DNA of 64,000 nucleotides, taken from the NCBI RefSeq assembly GCF_003265705.1, contig NW_020312867.1, positions 10,081,228 to 10,145,227 of the forward strand, written 5' to 3'. Origin of the DNA: Callorhinus ursinus. Taxonomy: Eukaryota > Chordata > Mammalia > Carnivora > Otariidae. Under the pieces are notes generated by a model. That model did no database searches. It worked only from the letters and a program-made list of their open reading frames with translations, and was not told the DNA's origin. Positions 47,919 to 58,326 of the stretch are shown piece by piece. Position 1 is the first letter of the stretch. Each line of letters starts with the position of its first letter. Made by a program: the position numbers and the translations under genes.

Positions 47919-48269
47919 TTGTGGAGTTTTTAAAGACAGTAGTGCAATGCTAGATCCCAGCTGACAGGAGTTTGTGTTGGGGCCCCATCATTTGCGTTTT
48001 TTAAAGCTCTTGGGTGATTTTGATATATATTCTAGTTCAGAACTCTGTATCAGGGGTTTGAGCAGGGGCTTTGTTAATGTGTTTTGCTTCTTGCTTGTGT
48101 GGTTAGCTTCTTTGCTTAAAGCTGTGACAGCAAAGGCTAGAATAACAGCAAATTAGTTGATCTGGCCATCGCAGTAAGACCATTTGAATTTTTATGTGAA
48201 TTTAAATTATGAAGCAAAATTGAATAGCAGTTTAGTCAGGGCTCAGATCATTTGAGGACTGTTTAGGTA

Positions 48270-48660
48270 AAATACAGCATATCCACGCAATGGAGTACTA
48301 TAAAGGGAGTAGCTATAAAAAGGAACAAGGACTGTCTTTATATATGCTATGTGGTCATCTTGAGAATATATTGTTTAATGAAAAAAGCAAAGAGCAGAAC
48401 AGTGGTATTGTACGGTACCAGTTTTCAAAGAAAGGGGCCTAAATATATATTGTTGTGTATATACATAGACCCACCAAAGGAATGGTAAACCAGAAACTAA
48501 TAAAAATGGTTACTCTAAGGAGAGGGAGGGAATTGGGTAGAAGAAATAGGTATGGAATCTAGACTTAGAATATACTTCGTTTTGTGGATTAGGCTTTAGA
48601 ATCATGTAAATGCCTTACCACGTTATAAAACAAGAATAAATTAAAATGAGAGGATAAAAG
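48270..48660 (+). mobile_element. Old L1 3'-end fragment
   Basis: CGCAATGGAGTACTATAAAG, AAAAGCAAAGAGCAGAACAGTG and a late GTTACTCTAAGGAGAGGG, typical of old L1 ends. Confidence 0.7.
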
Positions 48661-49010
48661 CAATTCAAAAAAATCAAATGCAAAATGAAATAAGTGAACC
48701 TAAATATATATTAGTTTGAGGCTGAAGCATACAGAGTATTTCAAGAGACTTTGAAACATAGTAATTTGACTGTAAGTTTCTAATAGTATATACCCCACTG
48801 CAAAGATATTATAAGCTGGTTTTAGTAATCAGATAATTGTAGTAATTGGTAATAATATTGGTATTGTTATTCTGGAGGTATGTGTTGTAAGGTTGTAAGC
48901 AAGTAGATAGTTACATTGGATTGAGGCCATAGATTTTGGTGTGAAAAAGAGATACAATCAGAGAAATTGGGTAAGAATTCTGGGATCCTAAATTTGACTC
49001 AGAAGTATCA

Positions 49011-49199
49011 GGGGGCTCCTGGGTGGCTCAGTTGGTTGAGCGTCTGCCTTCGGCTCAGGTCATGATCCCAGGGTCCTAGGATCGGCTCTGTGCTCAGCGG
49101 GAAGCCTGCTTCTCCAACTCTCCCACTCCCCCTGCTTGTGTTCCCTCTCTCGCTCTGTCTCTGTCAAATAAATAAATAAATAAGACATTAAAAAAAAAA
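49011..49199 (+). mobile_element. Can-SINE
   Basis: Sense copy lacking the CCCGCATCGGGCTCC part in its centre; long AAATAAATAAATAAATAAG tail. Confidence 0.92.
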
Positions 49200-49236
49200 G
49201 TTTTCAGTATGAACTCATGATGTATTTTCTTTTTTA

Positions 49237-49344
49237 TTTTATTTATTTATTTTTTTTAAGTAGCCTTTATGCCCAGTGTGGGGCTTGAACTCACAACCCT
49301 GAGATCAGGAGTCACGTGCTGTACCAACTGTGCTAGTTGGGCAC
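49237..49344 (-). mobile_element. Short Can-SINE with TSD
   Basis: TATTTTCTTTTTTA at 49223-49236 and 49345-49358. Confidence 0.92.
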
Positions 49345-49499
49345 TATTTTCTTTTTTAAAAAAATGTATTTCTTAGTTCTCTCTACTAAAAAAATCTCAG
49401 AAACCCACCTGAACAGCATTAAACATTTCTAGTTCCATACTCTCTTCTCTAAATAATAATTCCCACTAGAAGGAACCTAGGGTACCTTGGAAAAAGGGA

Positions 49500-50285
49500 G
49501 GAAAGGGGGAGCCAGGAAGTCTATAAAATGAGCTTGGAACATCTTTTCCTATCACAAAAGTACTGGGGAGATTTCTGATATCAGTGGTAGAATACCTTTT
49601 TCTAAACCAACACTCCCAACTGAGAACAACTGGAAAAACTGGAAAATATTTTTTTAAAAACCTGTTTAAAGACTTTGGAAAGTGAGCAAAGCAGACAGCG
49701 AGGACTTGAGAGATCCGTATTTTGGGGAAGGAAAGCTCAGAGGGGTGAGGCCAAATTTCAGTAGAGCTTTTCCTTTGGAGTGACTAGCTGATTTAAAACG
49801 TGCATCTAAGAGGTTGAACAAAGTGGTGGCAGAGAGGCTGAGATTCTAAGTAGAGATTTTGGTAGTTATGCAGAGTTGGGGGATAAAATTGGGGTTCAGG
49901 GCCTGCAAAGAAAGAAGGGCATTGGAAACCGCCCCAGGCTTTTAGTTGGGAATTCTGAAGGATAGGCTACACCTTAAGGATTAGCTCTCACAAAGGCTGA
50001 AGCCCGCTTTCAAATCACCTCAGTCCTTGATTGGATTAAGGAGACCTGCTCCTATCTTTATCGCTTCCTAGAACTAAATATAAGTTTTCTCTGGAGAAAG
50101 ACACTGTCAACCATTGATTCAAGTTATCTGTGTAGTTTTTAAATATTTAGTGAGAATATGTAATATGTATTTACATATAACTATATTATATGTATATTTA
50201 TAACATAGTATATTATAAAATTTAGTCACGTTAAATTAAAAAATAACCAGATATATAATAAAAACAAAATAATTGACTAAAAATC
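49500..50285 (+). mobile_element. Possible old L1 5' region
   Basis: AAGTGAGCAAAGCAGACAGCG..AGAGGTTGAACAAAGTGG-type text before the better 5' UTR block at 50510 suggests the same L1M leader. Weak. Confidence 0.3.
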
Positions 50286-50491
50286 GGGGCACCTGGGTGG
50301 CTCAGTCGGTTAAACGGCTGCCTTCGGCTCAGGTCATGATCCCAGGGTCCTGGGATCGAGCCCCGCATCGGGCTCCTTGCTCACCGGAGAGCCTGCTTCT
50401 CCCTCTCCCTCTCCCTCTCCCTCTGCCTGCCTCTCTGCCTACTTGTGCTTTCTATCTCTCTGTCAAATAAATAAATAAAATCTTTTAAAAA
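50286..50491 (+). mobile_element. Can-SINE with perfect 15-bp TSD
   Basis: AATTGACTAAAAATC at 50271-50285 and 50492-50506; an expanded (CTCCCT)n is in its middle. Confidence 0.96.
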
Positions 50492-51578
50492 AATTGACTA
50501 AAAATCAAGAGAGAAAACATAATTGAAGCAGACTCATAGGGAGAGTTCCAGTACAGGTGAGATATTATAGACCCATTTTCTCTGCTAAGTCTACCTATAA
50601 ATCCTGAAATTGGTGCAGAAGACAACCAAAGAACTCTGAAAGGTTGTGAGAAAAAGGTGAGCTGGTTTGGGACCACAGGGCTAGAAGAACAGTATAGCCA
50701 TAGCACATCTTGCATCCCCCCACCCAACAGAAGAAGACCTCCCAGACCCGTGCTTCCTGACCCTCTGACTTAGCAAAAGATTGCCATCCAGGTAGGCTCA
50801 TTTCTTCCACCAATCAAATGGAACTCCCTCTGAAAACATCAGGCAAACAGTATCATTGGCAAGGAGGATCAGTTAGGAATCCCACTCAATGTAAGTGTGG
50901 AGACAAAGCACTCTTTTTCCCACCTGTCTTGAGACTTCTGTTTTCCACTGAGAGATATCAAGGCAAGTGGGCAGAACTAGCTGACAGACTCAGCTCCAGC
51001 AAGCATTCTAGTCTGAGAAGCATCTTTGTCCTTGAGAACTTCAGGGTCTCCTCCCCCACCCAAAGATACCAGGGTGAACACTACTGGCAAGAAGGACACA
51101 GCTGCAAGTGGCCTAATGCAAGGAAGTCTCTGGTTATGTGGGCCTGAGCTTTTTCTCCCTTAGCCAGTGATACAGGGGCAGGTGGGCGGAACCAGCAAGA
51201 GGGACCCAGCTATGGGAAGCAGCATGTTCTGGGAGGCCTCTCTTTTCTCTGTGGGCTCAAGACTTGCCTTTCCTGCTCAGAGATGCTGGGAAGCAGGGGG
51301 TTGGTGGGGGGAACCTAGGGCCATCACACCCCTCCCCCACCAAGAAGCACCTGGCAGCCTGGGTTGAAGAAACTCCTTTCATCCCCTCAGGCAACACCAG
51401 CAGGGACCCATGGGAGCACAATAGTACCAGATAAACAGAGCAGGCCAAATAACACCACAGAGACCCTGCAAATTAATCTGCCATTGGAATAATAGCCCAG
51501 AAAACTGGGTCACGATCCATATGCTAAAACTAAACAGGGTGACTACCTGCTAAAATAAAATATAAGACTCTATTTTAG

Positions 51579-51718
51579 GGATGCCTGGGTGGCTCAGTCG
51601 GTTAAGCATCTGCCTTTAGCTCAGATCATGATCCCAGTGTCCTGGGATCAAGTCACACATCAGCTCCCTGCTCAGCAGGAGGCCTGCTTCTCCCTCTGCC
51701 TGCGGCTCCCCTGCTTGT

Positions 51719-51753
<35 letters not shown>

Positions 51754-51785
51754 CAAATAAATAAATAAAATCTTTTAAAAAAAAA
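51579..51785 (+). mobile_element. Can-SINE with TSD
   Basis: AAGACTCTAT at 51564-51573 and 51786-51795; a long (CT)n tract is in the body. Confidence 0.94.
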
Positions 51786-51842
51786 AAGACTCTATGTTAG
51801 TGACTTCTAACGTAGTAGATAACACGTTCAAGATACAATAGA

Positions 51843-52040
51843 GGGCGCCTGGGTGGCTCAGTTGGTTAAGCGACTGCCTTCGGCTCAGGTCATGATCCTG
51901 GAGTCCCGGGATCGAGTCCCACATCGGGCTCCCTGCTCAGCGGGGGAGTCTGCTTCTCCCTCTGACCCTCTTCCCTCTCGTGCTCTCTATCTCTTATTCT
52001 CTTTCTCTCTCAAATAAATAAATAAAATCTTTAAAAAAAA
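51843..52040 (+). mobile_element. Can-SINE with TSD
   Basis: AGATACAATAGA at 51831-51842 and 52041-52052; little diverged. Confidence 0.95.
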
Positions 52041-52429
52041 AGATACAATAGAAAATGACTTGTCATACCAATAACAAAGTAAATTGCAACTTGAATTAGA
52101 AAAGGCAACCAACAGATACCAACCCAAAATGAATCAGATACTGGAATTTTCTCACAAAAATCTTAAAGCCGCTGTCATAAAAATGCTTTAAAATCAATTA
52201 AAAATTGTCTTGAAAGAAGTATAAGTACGAAATCTCAGCAAAGACCTAAATAAAATCAATTAGAACCAAATTACAAATGAAATTAGAAAGAACCAAGTGG
52301 AAATTTTAGAATTGGATAACACAATAACAACAACCCCCCCCAACTTGTTGGATGGGTTCAATTAGTAGAATGGCAGTAACAGAGGATAGAATTAGTAAAC
52401 TTGAGAACTGAACAATAGCGATCCTCCAA

Positions 52430-52690
52430 TTTAAACAACAGAGAGAAAATAGACTTGAAAAAATGATCTGTGGGACAAAAGATCTAACACTTGTATAATT
52501 GGAGTCCCAGAAGGAAATGAGAGTGGGGCTGAAAGAGTATTTGAAAGAAGTAATGGCCAAAAATGTACCAAATTTGGCAAAAGAAACAAACTTGCAAAGC
52601 CAAGAAATTGTGAATCCCATACAAGAAAAACTCAAATCCACACCAAGATGCATCATAATTGAATTCTTGAAATCTAAATGTGTGAGATAG
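52430..52690 (+). mobile_element. L1 ORF1 C-terminal fragment
   Basis: ATAATTGGAGTCCCAGAAGG, then a frame with NVPNLAKETNLQSQEIVN and STPRCIIIEFLKSK, the ORF1 signature order (PEGE, FPNLAKE, TPRHII). Frameshifted; not functional. Confidence 0.75.
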
Positions 52691-53190
52691 ATACAAGGTT
52701 AATACACAGAATTTAGTTGCTTTCCTATATACCAGCAATGAAGAAGTGGAATTTGAAATTAAAAACACAATACCATTTACGTTAGCACCACCAAAAGTAA
52801 AATACTTAGGCATAGGTCCAGCAAAATGTGTATAAGATTTATATGAGGAAAACTATATACTCTGATGAACAAAATCAAAGAACTAAGTACGTGGAGATAT
52901 ATTCCCTGCTCATGGATGAGAGGGCTCAATATTGTCAAGATATCAGTTCTTCCCTTCTTCCCAACTTGATCTATACAATCAAAATCCCAGTAAATTATTT
53001 TGTCTATATTGACAAACTGATTCTAACGTTTATATGGAGAAACAAAAAACCCAGAGTAGTCAGCACAATATTGAAGGAGAAGAACAAAGTTGGAGGACCA
53101 ATACTACCAAGACTTCAAGACTTACTATAAAAGACTTACTATAAAACTACAGTAATCAAGATAGTGTGGTATTGGTGAAAGAATAGACAA
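52691..53190 (+). mobile_element. L1 ORF2 post-RT fragment
   Basis: The frame at 52828-53130 contains KLILTFIWRNKKPRVV and KEKNKVGGPILPRLQ, the conserved ORF2 region after the RT. It joins ORF1 sequence directly, so most of ORF2 is missing here. Confidence 0.85.
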
Positions 53191-53198
53191 ATAGATCA

Positions 53199-53335
53199 AG
53201 TATATACTTACAAATAGATAAGTATATACTTATCTAAATATGTTCAGTATATATAATATGTATAAATATATACCATATAAGTATATACTTATGTAAAATA
53301 TGTAAGTATATACTTACATAAATATATACAGTATA
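53199..53335. repeat. AT-rich palindrome cluster
   Basis: Three palindromes around AAGTATATACTT: GATAAGTATATACTTATC (53217-53234), ATAAGTATATACTTAT (53277-53292) and a 22-bp one at 53299-53320. Confidence 0.9.
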
Positions 53336-53785
53336 AAAGCCTAGAAACCTAAGGGCAAAGAGGAAGTCTTGAAAGCAGCCAGAGAGAAATGATGGGGAAC
53401 ACCCATGCAAATAACAGATTTCTCATCTGAAACATGGGGGCCGGTGGAAGCAGCACACTATTTCTCAAGTGTTGAAATAAAACAACTGTCATTTGTGAAT
53501 TCTGTATTCGGCAAAACTGTCCCTCAGGAATTCAGGGGAAATAAAAACATTCTCAGATGTTGGAAAATGAAAAGAATTTGTTGCTAGCAGATCTATCATT
53601 AAAGATTGGCTAAAGGAAGTTCTTTAAACAGGAGAGAAATGATAAAAGAATGAATCTTGTAGCATCAAGAAAAAAGGAACAATGGAGAGAGCAGAAATAC
53701 ATATACCTATTATAATAATAGACTCTCCTTTTCCTCCTGAGTGTTAGCAATCAAGTTTGATGACTGAATAAAAAATACAAAACCC

Positions 53786-53962
53786 GGGATGCCTGGGTGG
53801 CTCAGTTGGCTAAGCATCCAACTCTTGATTTTGACTCAGGTCACGATCTTGGGGTCGTGTGATTGAGCCCTGTGTTGGGCTCCTCGCTCAGTGGGTGTCT
53901 GCTTGAGATTGTCTCTTCCTCTCCCGCTGCTCTCTCTCTCTCTCTCTCAAAGTCTTTAAAAG
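53786..53962 (+). mobile_element. Can-SINE, older type
   Basis: GGGATGCCTGGGTGGCTCAG head with a CATCCAACTCTTGATTTTGACTC body. Confidence 0.88.
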
Positions 53963-54002
53963 CCATCTGATACTAAATATGATATTTTAAGTGGTGAAGA
54001 TA

Positions 54003-54201
54003 GGGGCTCCTGGGTGGCTCAGTCAGTTGAGCATCCAACTCTTGGTTTTGGCTAGGTTTGTGATCTTGGGGTTGTGGGATCAAGCCCCACATCGGGCTCT
54101 GGGCTGGGCAGGAAGTCTGCTTGAGATTCCCCCGTGCGCCTCCCCCCTGCCAATGCATTCATGCATGTGCTCTCTCTCAAATAAATAAAATCTTTAAAAA
54201 A
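54003..54201 (+). mobile_element. Can-SINE, older type
   Basis: Related to the previous copy; flanks GGTGAAGATA / GATGAAGATA. Confidence 0.9.
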
Positions 54202-54769
54202 ATTAAAATGATGAAGATAAAGGACCTAAATGGAAGTGAGGTTGCCACACTCCACTAATAGTAGTAGAACATTATTACCAGTAGATTGTTCTAAGTCACA
54301 TGTGTGTATTCTGGTGCCAAGAGTAACCACTAAGAAAACATACAAAAAGGTAAAAACAATATAAATAAATCAAGATGGAATCTTAAAAAATGTTCAAATG
54401 ACCCACAGGAAGACAAAAAGAGAGAAACAATGAGAACCAGAGAAAACAAATACAAGGCAAATAATAGAGTGGCTGACTTAAGCCTTAACATATCCGTAAT
54501 TACTATAAATGTAATAATTACCTAAAATGGAAATGCAAATTGGATGAAAAAATGTGATCTAATTACATGCTGCTTGTAGGAAAGTCACTTCAAATTCAAC
54601 AACGTATGTAGGTGGAGAGTAAAAGAAGGGAAAAAATATACCATGCAAATTGAACGTTAATTGAAAAAAAAGGGTAGGAATGGCTATACTAATAATTGAC
54701 AAATTATACTTTAGAGCAAAGAAAATTATCAGAGACAAAGAGGAGCATTGCATAAAGATAAAATGACAG

Positions 54770-55375
54770 ATTAAATGTTGCCAGGGGTTAAGAATGTGGA
54801 GGGTGTGGGGGGGGATGGGAGGGAGGTGTATGATTACAAAGGGGCAGTATGAGGAATCCTTGTGCTGGATCTGTTTAGTATCTTTTTTTTTTTGAAGATT
54901 TTTTTATCTTTTATTAGAGAGAGAGTACAAGCAGGGGGAGCGGCAGGTAGAGGGAGAGGAGAAGCAAGCTCCTTGCTCAGCAGGGAGCCCAATGTGGGGC
55001 TCAATCCCGGGACCCTGGGATCATGACCTGGGCTGAAGGCAGACGCTTAACGACTGAGCCACCCAGGCGCCCCTGGATCCGTTTCGTATCTTGACTGGTG
55101 GTGGATGCATGAACCTACACAGGTGATAAAATTGTGTAGAACTTAAAAACACACATGCTCATGAGTATAAGTAAAACTGTGGACATCTGAATAAGATTGA
55201 TTTATCAACGTCAGTATTCTAGTTGTGATATTTTACTGTAGTTTTAAAAAATGTTACCATTTAGGGAACTTGGTCAAAGTATATAAAGAATCCCTCTGTA
55301 TTATTTCTTATAACTGCATTATTATAATAGATGTGAATCTATTATCTCAACTAAAATTTAAATTGTTAAAAAGAG
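54770..55375 (+). mobile_element. L1M 3' terminus, split by a SINE
   Basis: CCAGGGGTTAAGAATGTGG, GGATGCATGAACCTACACAGG, AGTAAAACTGTGGACATCTG and ATTATTTCTTATAACTGCAT are in L1M 3' UTR order. Confidence 0.8.
54884..55072 (-). mobile_element. Can-SINE with TSD
   Basis: CTGGATCTGTTTAGTATCTT (about 54865) versus CTGGATCCGTTTCGTATCTT (55073), inside the L1M end. Confidence 0.94.
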
Positions 55376-55383
55376 ACAGGTTC

Positions 55384-55574
55384 GGGCGCCTGGGTGGCTC
55401 AGTTGGTTAAGGGACTGCCTTCGGCTCAGGTCATGATCCCGGAGTCCTGGGATCGAGTCCCACATCGGGCTCCCGGCTCAGCAGGGAGCCTGCTTCTCCC
55501 TCTGACCTTCTCCCCTCTCATGCTGTTTCTCTCTCTCTCTCTCTCTCAAATAAATAAATAAAATCGTTAAAAAA
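55384..55574 (+). mobile_element. Can-SINE
   Basis: Little-diverged sense copy; flanks AGACAGGTTC and AAAGAGGTTC. Confidence 0.94.
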
Positions 55575-55577
55575 AAA

Positions 55578-55676
55578 GAGGTTCAGGGAGGCAAGAAGAC
55601 ATGACAACTAACTGCAGTGTTGGATTCTGGATTGGATCTTGGAATAGAAAAAGGACATTAGTGGAGACACAGAAGA
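55578..55676 (+). mobile_element. L1 3' UTR scrap
   Basis: GACATGACAACTAACTGCAG..GGATTGGATCTTGGAATAG..AAAGGACATTAGTGGA is a common L1M 3' UTR text. Confidence 0.7.
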
Positions 55677-55866
55677 GTCAGTCGTTAAGTGTCTGCCTTC
55701 AGCTCAGGTCATGATCCCAGGGTCCTGGGATGGAGCCCCGCATTGGGCTCCCTGCTCAGCGGGAAGCCTGCTTTTCCCTCTCCTGCTCCCCCTGCTTGTG
55801 TTTCCTCTCTCGCTGTCTTTCTCTCTCTCTCTGTCAAATAGATAAAATCTTAAAAAAAAAAAAAAA
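55677..55866 (+). mobile_element. Can-SINE, missing the first about 20 bp
   Basis: Begins at CAGTCGTTAAGTGTCTGCC; a complete middle and an A16 tail follow. No clear TSD. Confidence 0.9.
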
Positions 55867-56454
55867 GAATGATTAGAAACAGACTTTGAAATAAATGATC
55901 ACTTTAAGAATTTAAATGACTAGACCAACAATTTCAGCTAAGAGTTAGAAAATATAAAAAAAACCAGAAACTGAAGATACAGTAACTGATTTTAGGAATC
56001 TTAGATGCAGATGAAGAGAGAATCAATGAACTGTAAGATATGTTGGGAAAACATTCCTAGACAGAAGCACAGAGACAAGGGCTGAAAAATAGTCTGTCAT
56101 TTGTCATTTGTGAACTTGCTTGTGTTCTCACACATAAATGCAATGGTTTTCCTTGAAACCATTTGAGAGTAAGATATATGTATCTCATGGCTTTTGACCC
56201 TTTAAATAAAATACTTTAGTGTGTATTTTCTAAGGGTAGTGATCATTTTAAGAGACTTAAGTCTTAAGGTACAGTTTTCACCTTCAGTATATTTAACATT
56301 GATACAATACCTTTATCTAATCTATTGTTTGTACTACATTTTTTCAGTTGACCTAATAATGTCCTCTATATTATTTGCTTCCCCCCTTCCAGTACCAGAT
56401 CCAGTCTAGGGTTGGATACTGCATCTAATTGTTGTCTCTATAGCTACTTTAATC

Positions 56455-56668
56455 TAGAACATGGGTTAGCAAATCTTTTCTGTAAAAACCAGATACTAAA
56501 TATTTCCTGCTTTGTCTCTGTACAGTTACTTCTGCTCTTGTAACATGAAGTTACATTGACAATAAGTAAGCAAAAGGGCATGGCTGTGTTCCAATAAAAG
56601 TTATTTACATGAATAATCAGCAGGCAGGATTTAGCCTAAGGACTGTAGTTTGCTGACTCCTGATGTAG
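56455..56668. mobile_element. hAT-Charlie-like nonautonomous DNA transposon
   Basis: Inverted termini GGGTTAGCAAATCTTTTCTGTAAA and TAGTTTGCTGACTCCTGA; interior GGCATGGCTGTGTTCCAATAAAAG is a well-known mammalian hAT element text. No TSD could be fixed. Confidence 0.75.
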
Positions 56669-56677
56669 AACATTTCT

Positions 56678-56692
56678 ACTGCCTTTCTTCTT
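56678..56692. repeat. Target-site duplication of the U6 chimera, left copy
   Basis: ACTGCCTTTCTTCTT here recurs at 56936-56950 on the other side of the U6 + mRNA unit. On the minus strand the insertion point reads TTTTT/AAAAAAAGAAG, the L1 endonuclease preference. Confidence 0.85.
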
Positions 56693-56702
56693 CTTTTTTT
56701 TT

Positions 56703-56830
56703 CCAATCCCATTAATTTTTTATTTCTGAGTCATATTCTATAGATTGTATTTTCACAGGAGGGGAGAAAATTTAAGGATATCTTAATTCTTCCTATAATG
56801 ATATATTCATGACCATCAGGATCATTCTCA
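56703..56830 (-). pseudogene. Poly(A)-tailed transcript 3' end fused downstream of the U6 copy
   Basis: Read on the minus strand, U6's terminal T run is followed directly by about 127 nt with an AATAAA signal near its end, then an A-rich tail (plus 56693-56702). A short frame stays open through most of it before a TGA, so it could be the last codons and 3' UTR of an mRNA. I do not recognise the parent gene. Confidence 0.75.
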
Positions 56831-56880
56831 AAAAATATGGAACGCTTCACGAATTTGCGTGTCATCCTTGCGCAGGGGCC

Positions 56881-56931
<51 letters not shown>

Positions 56932-56937
56932 GAGCAC
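56831..56937 (-). pseudogene. U6 snRNA retrocopy, 5' half of a chimeric retrogene
   Basis: On the minus strand this reads as complete U6 spliceosomal RNA: the GTGCTCGCTTCGGCAGCACA 5' stem-loop, the ACAGAGA and AGATTAGCATGG core elements, and the 3' TTCCATATTTTT end. I saw no obvious substitution over 107 nt. Immediate upstream DNA (plus 56938-56970) shows no convincing TATA or PSE at the spacing used by RNA polymerase III U6 promoters. It shares one target-site duplication with the mRNA-like piece joined to its 3' end. It is therefore a retrocopy rather than an active gene. Confidence 0.93.
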
Positions 56938-57659
56938 TGCCTTTCTTCTTTTTTTAAAAATGATATTGACACTCTTTCATGAATACATCCCCCCTCCCCC
57001 GTTTAAATCCAGTTCTTTATTTTGCTTTTGTTTCATATTTCCTCATGGTTAGATTCAAGTTATGCACTCTTGGTCAGAATACTGCATAGGTGAAGGGATG
57101 GCCCTTCTCAGGATCTCATACCTGGAGGTGTATGACACCTATATTTCCCTTATTTTTTATATTAATTTCATTCTCCTGTGTGCTCTCTTTTTTTTTCAAT
57201 ATCTAATTATTATTTTATTCCCTCCTTGCTACCAATAAGCAATATGTGGGGAAACACTTTAAAACCATGCATATATCCTGCTCCTCATTAGGTTTTCCTC
57301 CTGCTTTTTTAACATCCATTGATGTTAGAAAATATTTTAACACTCCTCTCTGTAATTAATAGAACAAAGATTTTAAAATGCTTGTCCTAATTGGCACCAT
57401 ATAGTTACTGTGCTCTTCAAAATATTCATGAATCAAAAAGGAAATCACCCTGGGAATTTGGAAATTTTGAACTGAATGATAACGAAAGTATTATGTCAGA
57501 ACTATGGGTACAACTAATATAATGCTGAGAATGAAAGGGTTTTAAATGTAGACGCTAAAAAAGAAGAAAGGTCGGAAGTCAGTGATCTGTTACAACTCAA
57601 GAAAATAGAAAAACTACAAAATATACCCAAAGTCATTAGAGTAGAAAAAATAAAATTGA

Positions 57660-57772
57660 GGGGAGCCTGTCTGGCTCAGTTGGTGGGTTGTGTGACTCTT
57701 GATCTCAGGGTTGTAAGTTCGAGCTCCATGTTGGGTGCAGAGATGACTTAAATAAAATATATATATATAAAA
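57660..57772 (+). mobile_element. Short Can-SINE
   Basis: Sense short-type copy (TGTGACTCTTGATCTCAGGG..GGGTGCAGAGATGACTTAAA); tail with (AT)n. Confidence 0.88.
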
Positions 57773-58133
57773 GAAAAGACAAAATTGATAAGCTGCTGGA
57801 GAGATTGATAAAGAGAAAAAGGAAAATTACTGATCAATAATGACAAAGAGGACATCACTATAGATACTACATGCATTGGAAAAATCATAGGATATTAGTA
57901 ATAAGTTTATTCCAATAAATTTGAAAAATTTAGATGAAATGGCAAACTCTAGTAAAACCAAGTTGCTTAAAAGAAACCTCCAGACCAAGATGGCTTTACC
58001 AGTGAATTCTTCCAAACTCTTACAAGAAATATCATCAATCTTACACAGACTCTCCTACAGATAGGAAAATAGGTGAAATTCCTTTCCTGTTTTTATACAA
58101 CCAGCATAATTTTGTTATCAAAACCTGACAAAT

Positions 58134-58326
58134 GGGGCACCTGGGTGGCTCAGTCGGTTGGGCATCTGCCTTCGACTTGGGTCATGATGCCAGGGTCCTG
58201 GGATTGAGCCCTGAGTCGGGCTTTCTGCTCCACGGGGAGCCTGCTTCTCCCTCTCCCTGCTGCTCCCCCTGCTTGTGCTCTCTCTCTCTGTCAAATAAAT
58301 AAATAAAATCTTTAAAAAGAAAAAAT
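58134..58326 (+). mobile_element. Can-SINE
   Basis: Full-length sense copy within the L1 RT fragment; TGACAAA on both sides. Confidence 0.94.

Larger units (their letters stand above)
50510..52400 (+). mobile_element. Probable old L1 5' UTR with tandem monomers
   Basis: About 50950-51330 holds three to four imperfect units of roughly 100-115 bp, each with GAGATA-C-AGG, CAGGTGGGC(A/G)GAAC and a GGGAC-CAGCT word. ORF1-like sequence follows at 52430. Two SINEs interrupt it. Family assignment rests on position and composition. Confidence 0.5.
53340..54760 (+). mobile_element. L1M ORF1 end, inter-ORF region and ORF2 start, split by two SINEs
   Basis: ATTTCTCATCTGAAACATGG..TCTCAGATGTTGGAAAATG..GAAGTTCTTTAAACAGGAG is the ORF1 end/linker. 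54460-54760 gives the ORF2 endonuclease start (TACATGCTGCTTGTAGGAAAGTCAC, ATACCATGCAAATTGAACG). Decayed. Confidence 0.7.

Noticed and set aside
52828..53130. 100-codon frame as a gene
   Set aside because: It is a piece of decayed L1 ORF2 (FIWRNKKPR, KNKVGG), not a host gene.
56831..56937. Active U6 snRNA gene
   Set aside because: No TATA at -25 to -30 or PSE near -55 was seen, and a target duplication embraces U6 together with an mRNA-like piece, so a retrocopy fits better despite the clean sequence.
56681..57771. Regularly repeated blocks as a CRISPR-like array
   Set aside because: The repeats are dispersed SINEs in both orientations in a mammalian genome; there are no short direct repeats with unique spacers.
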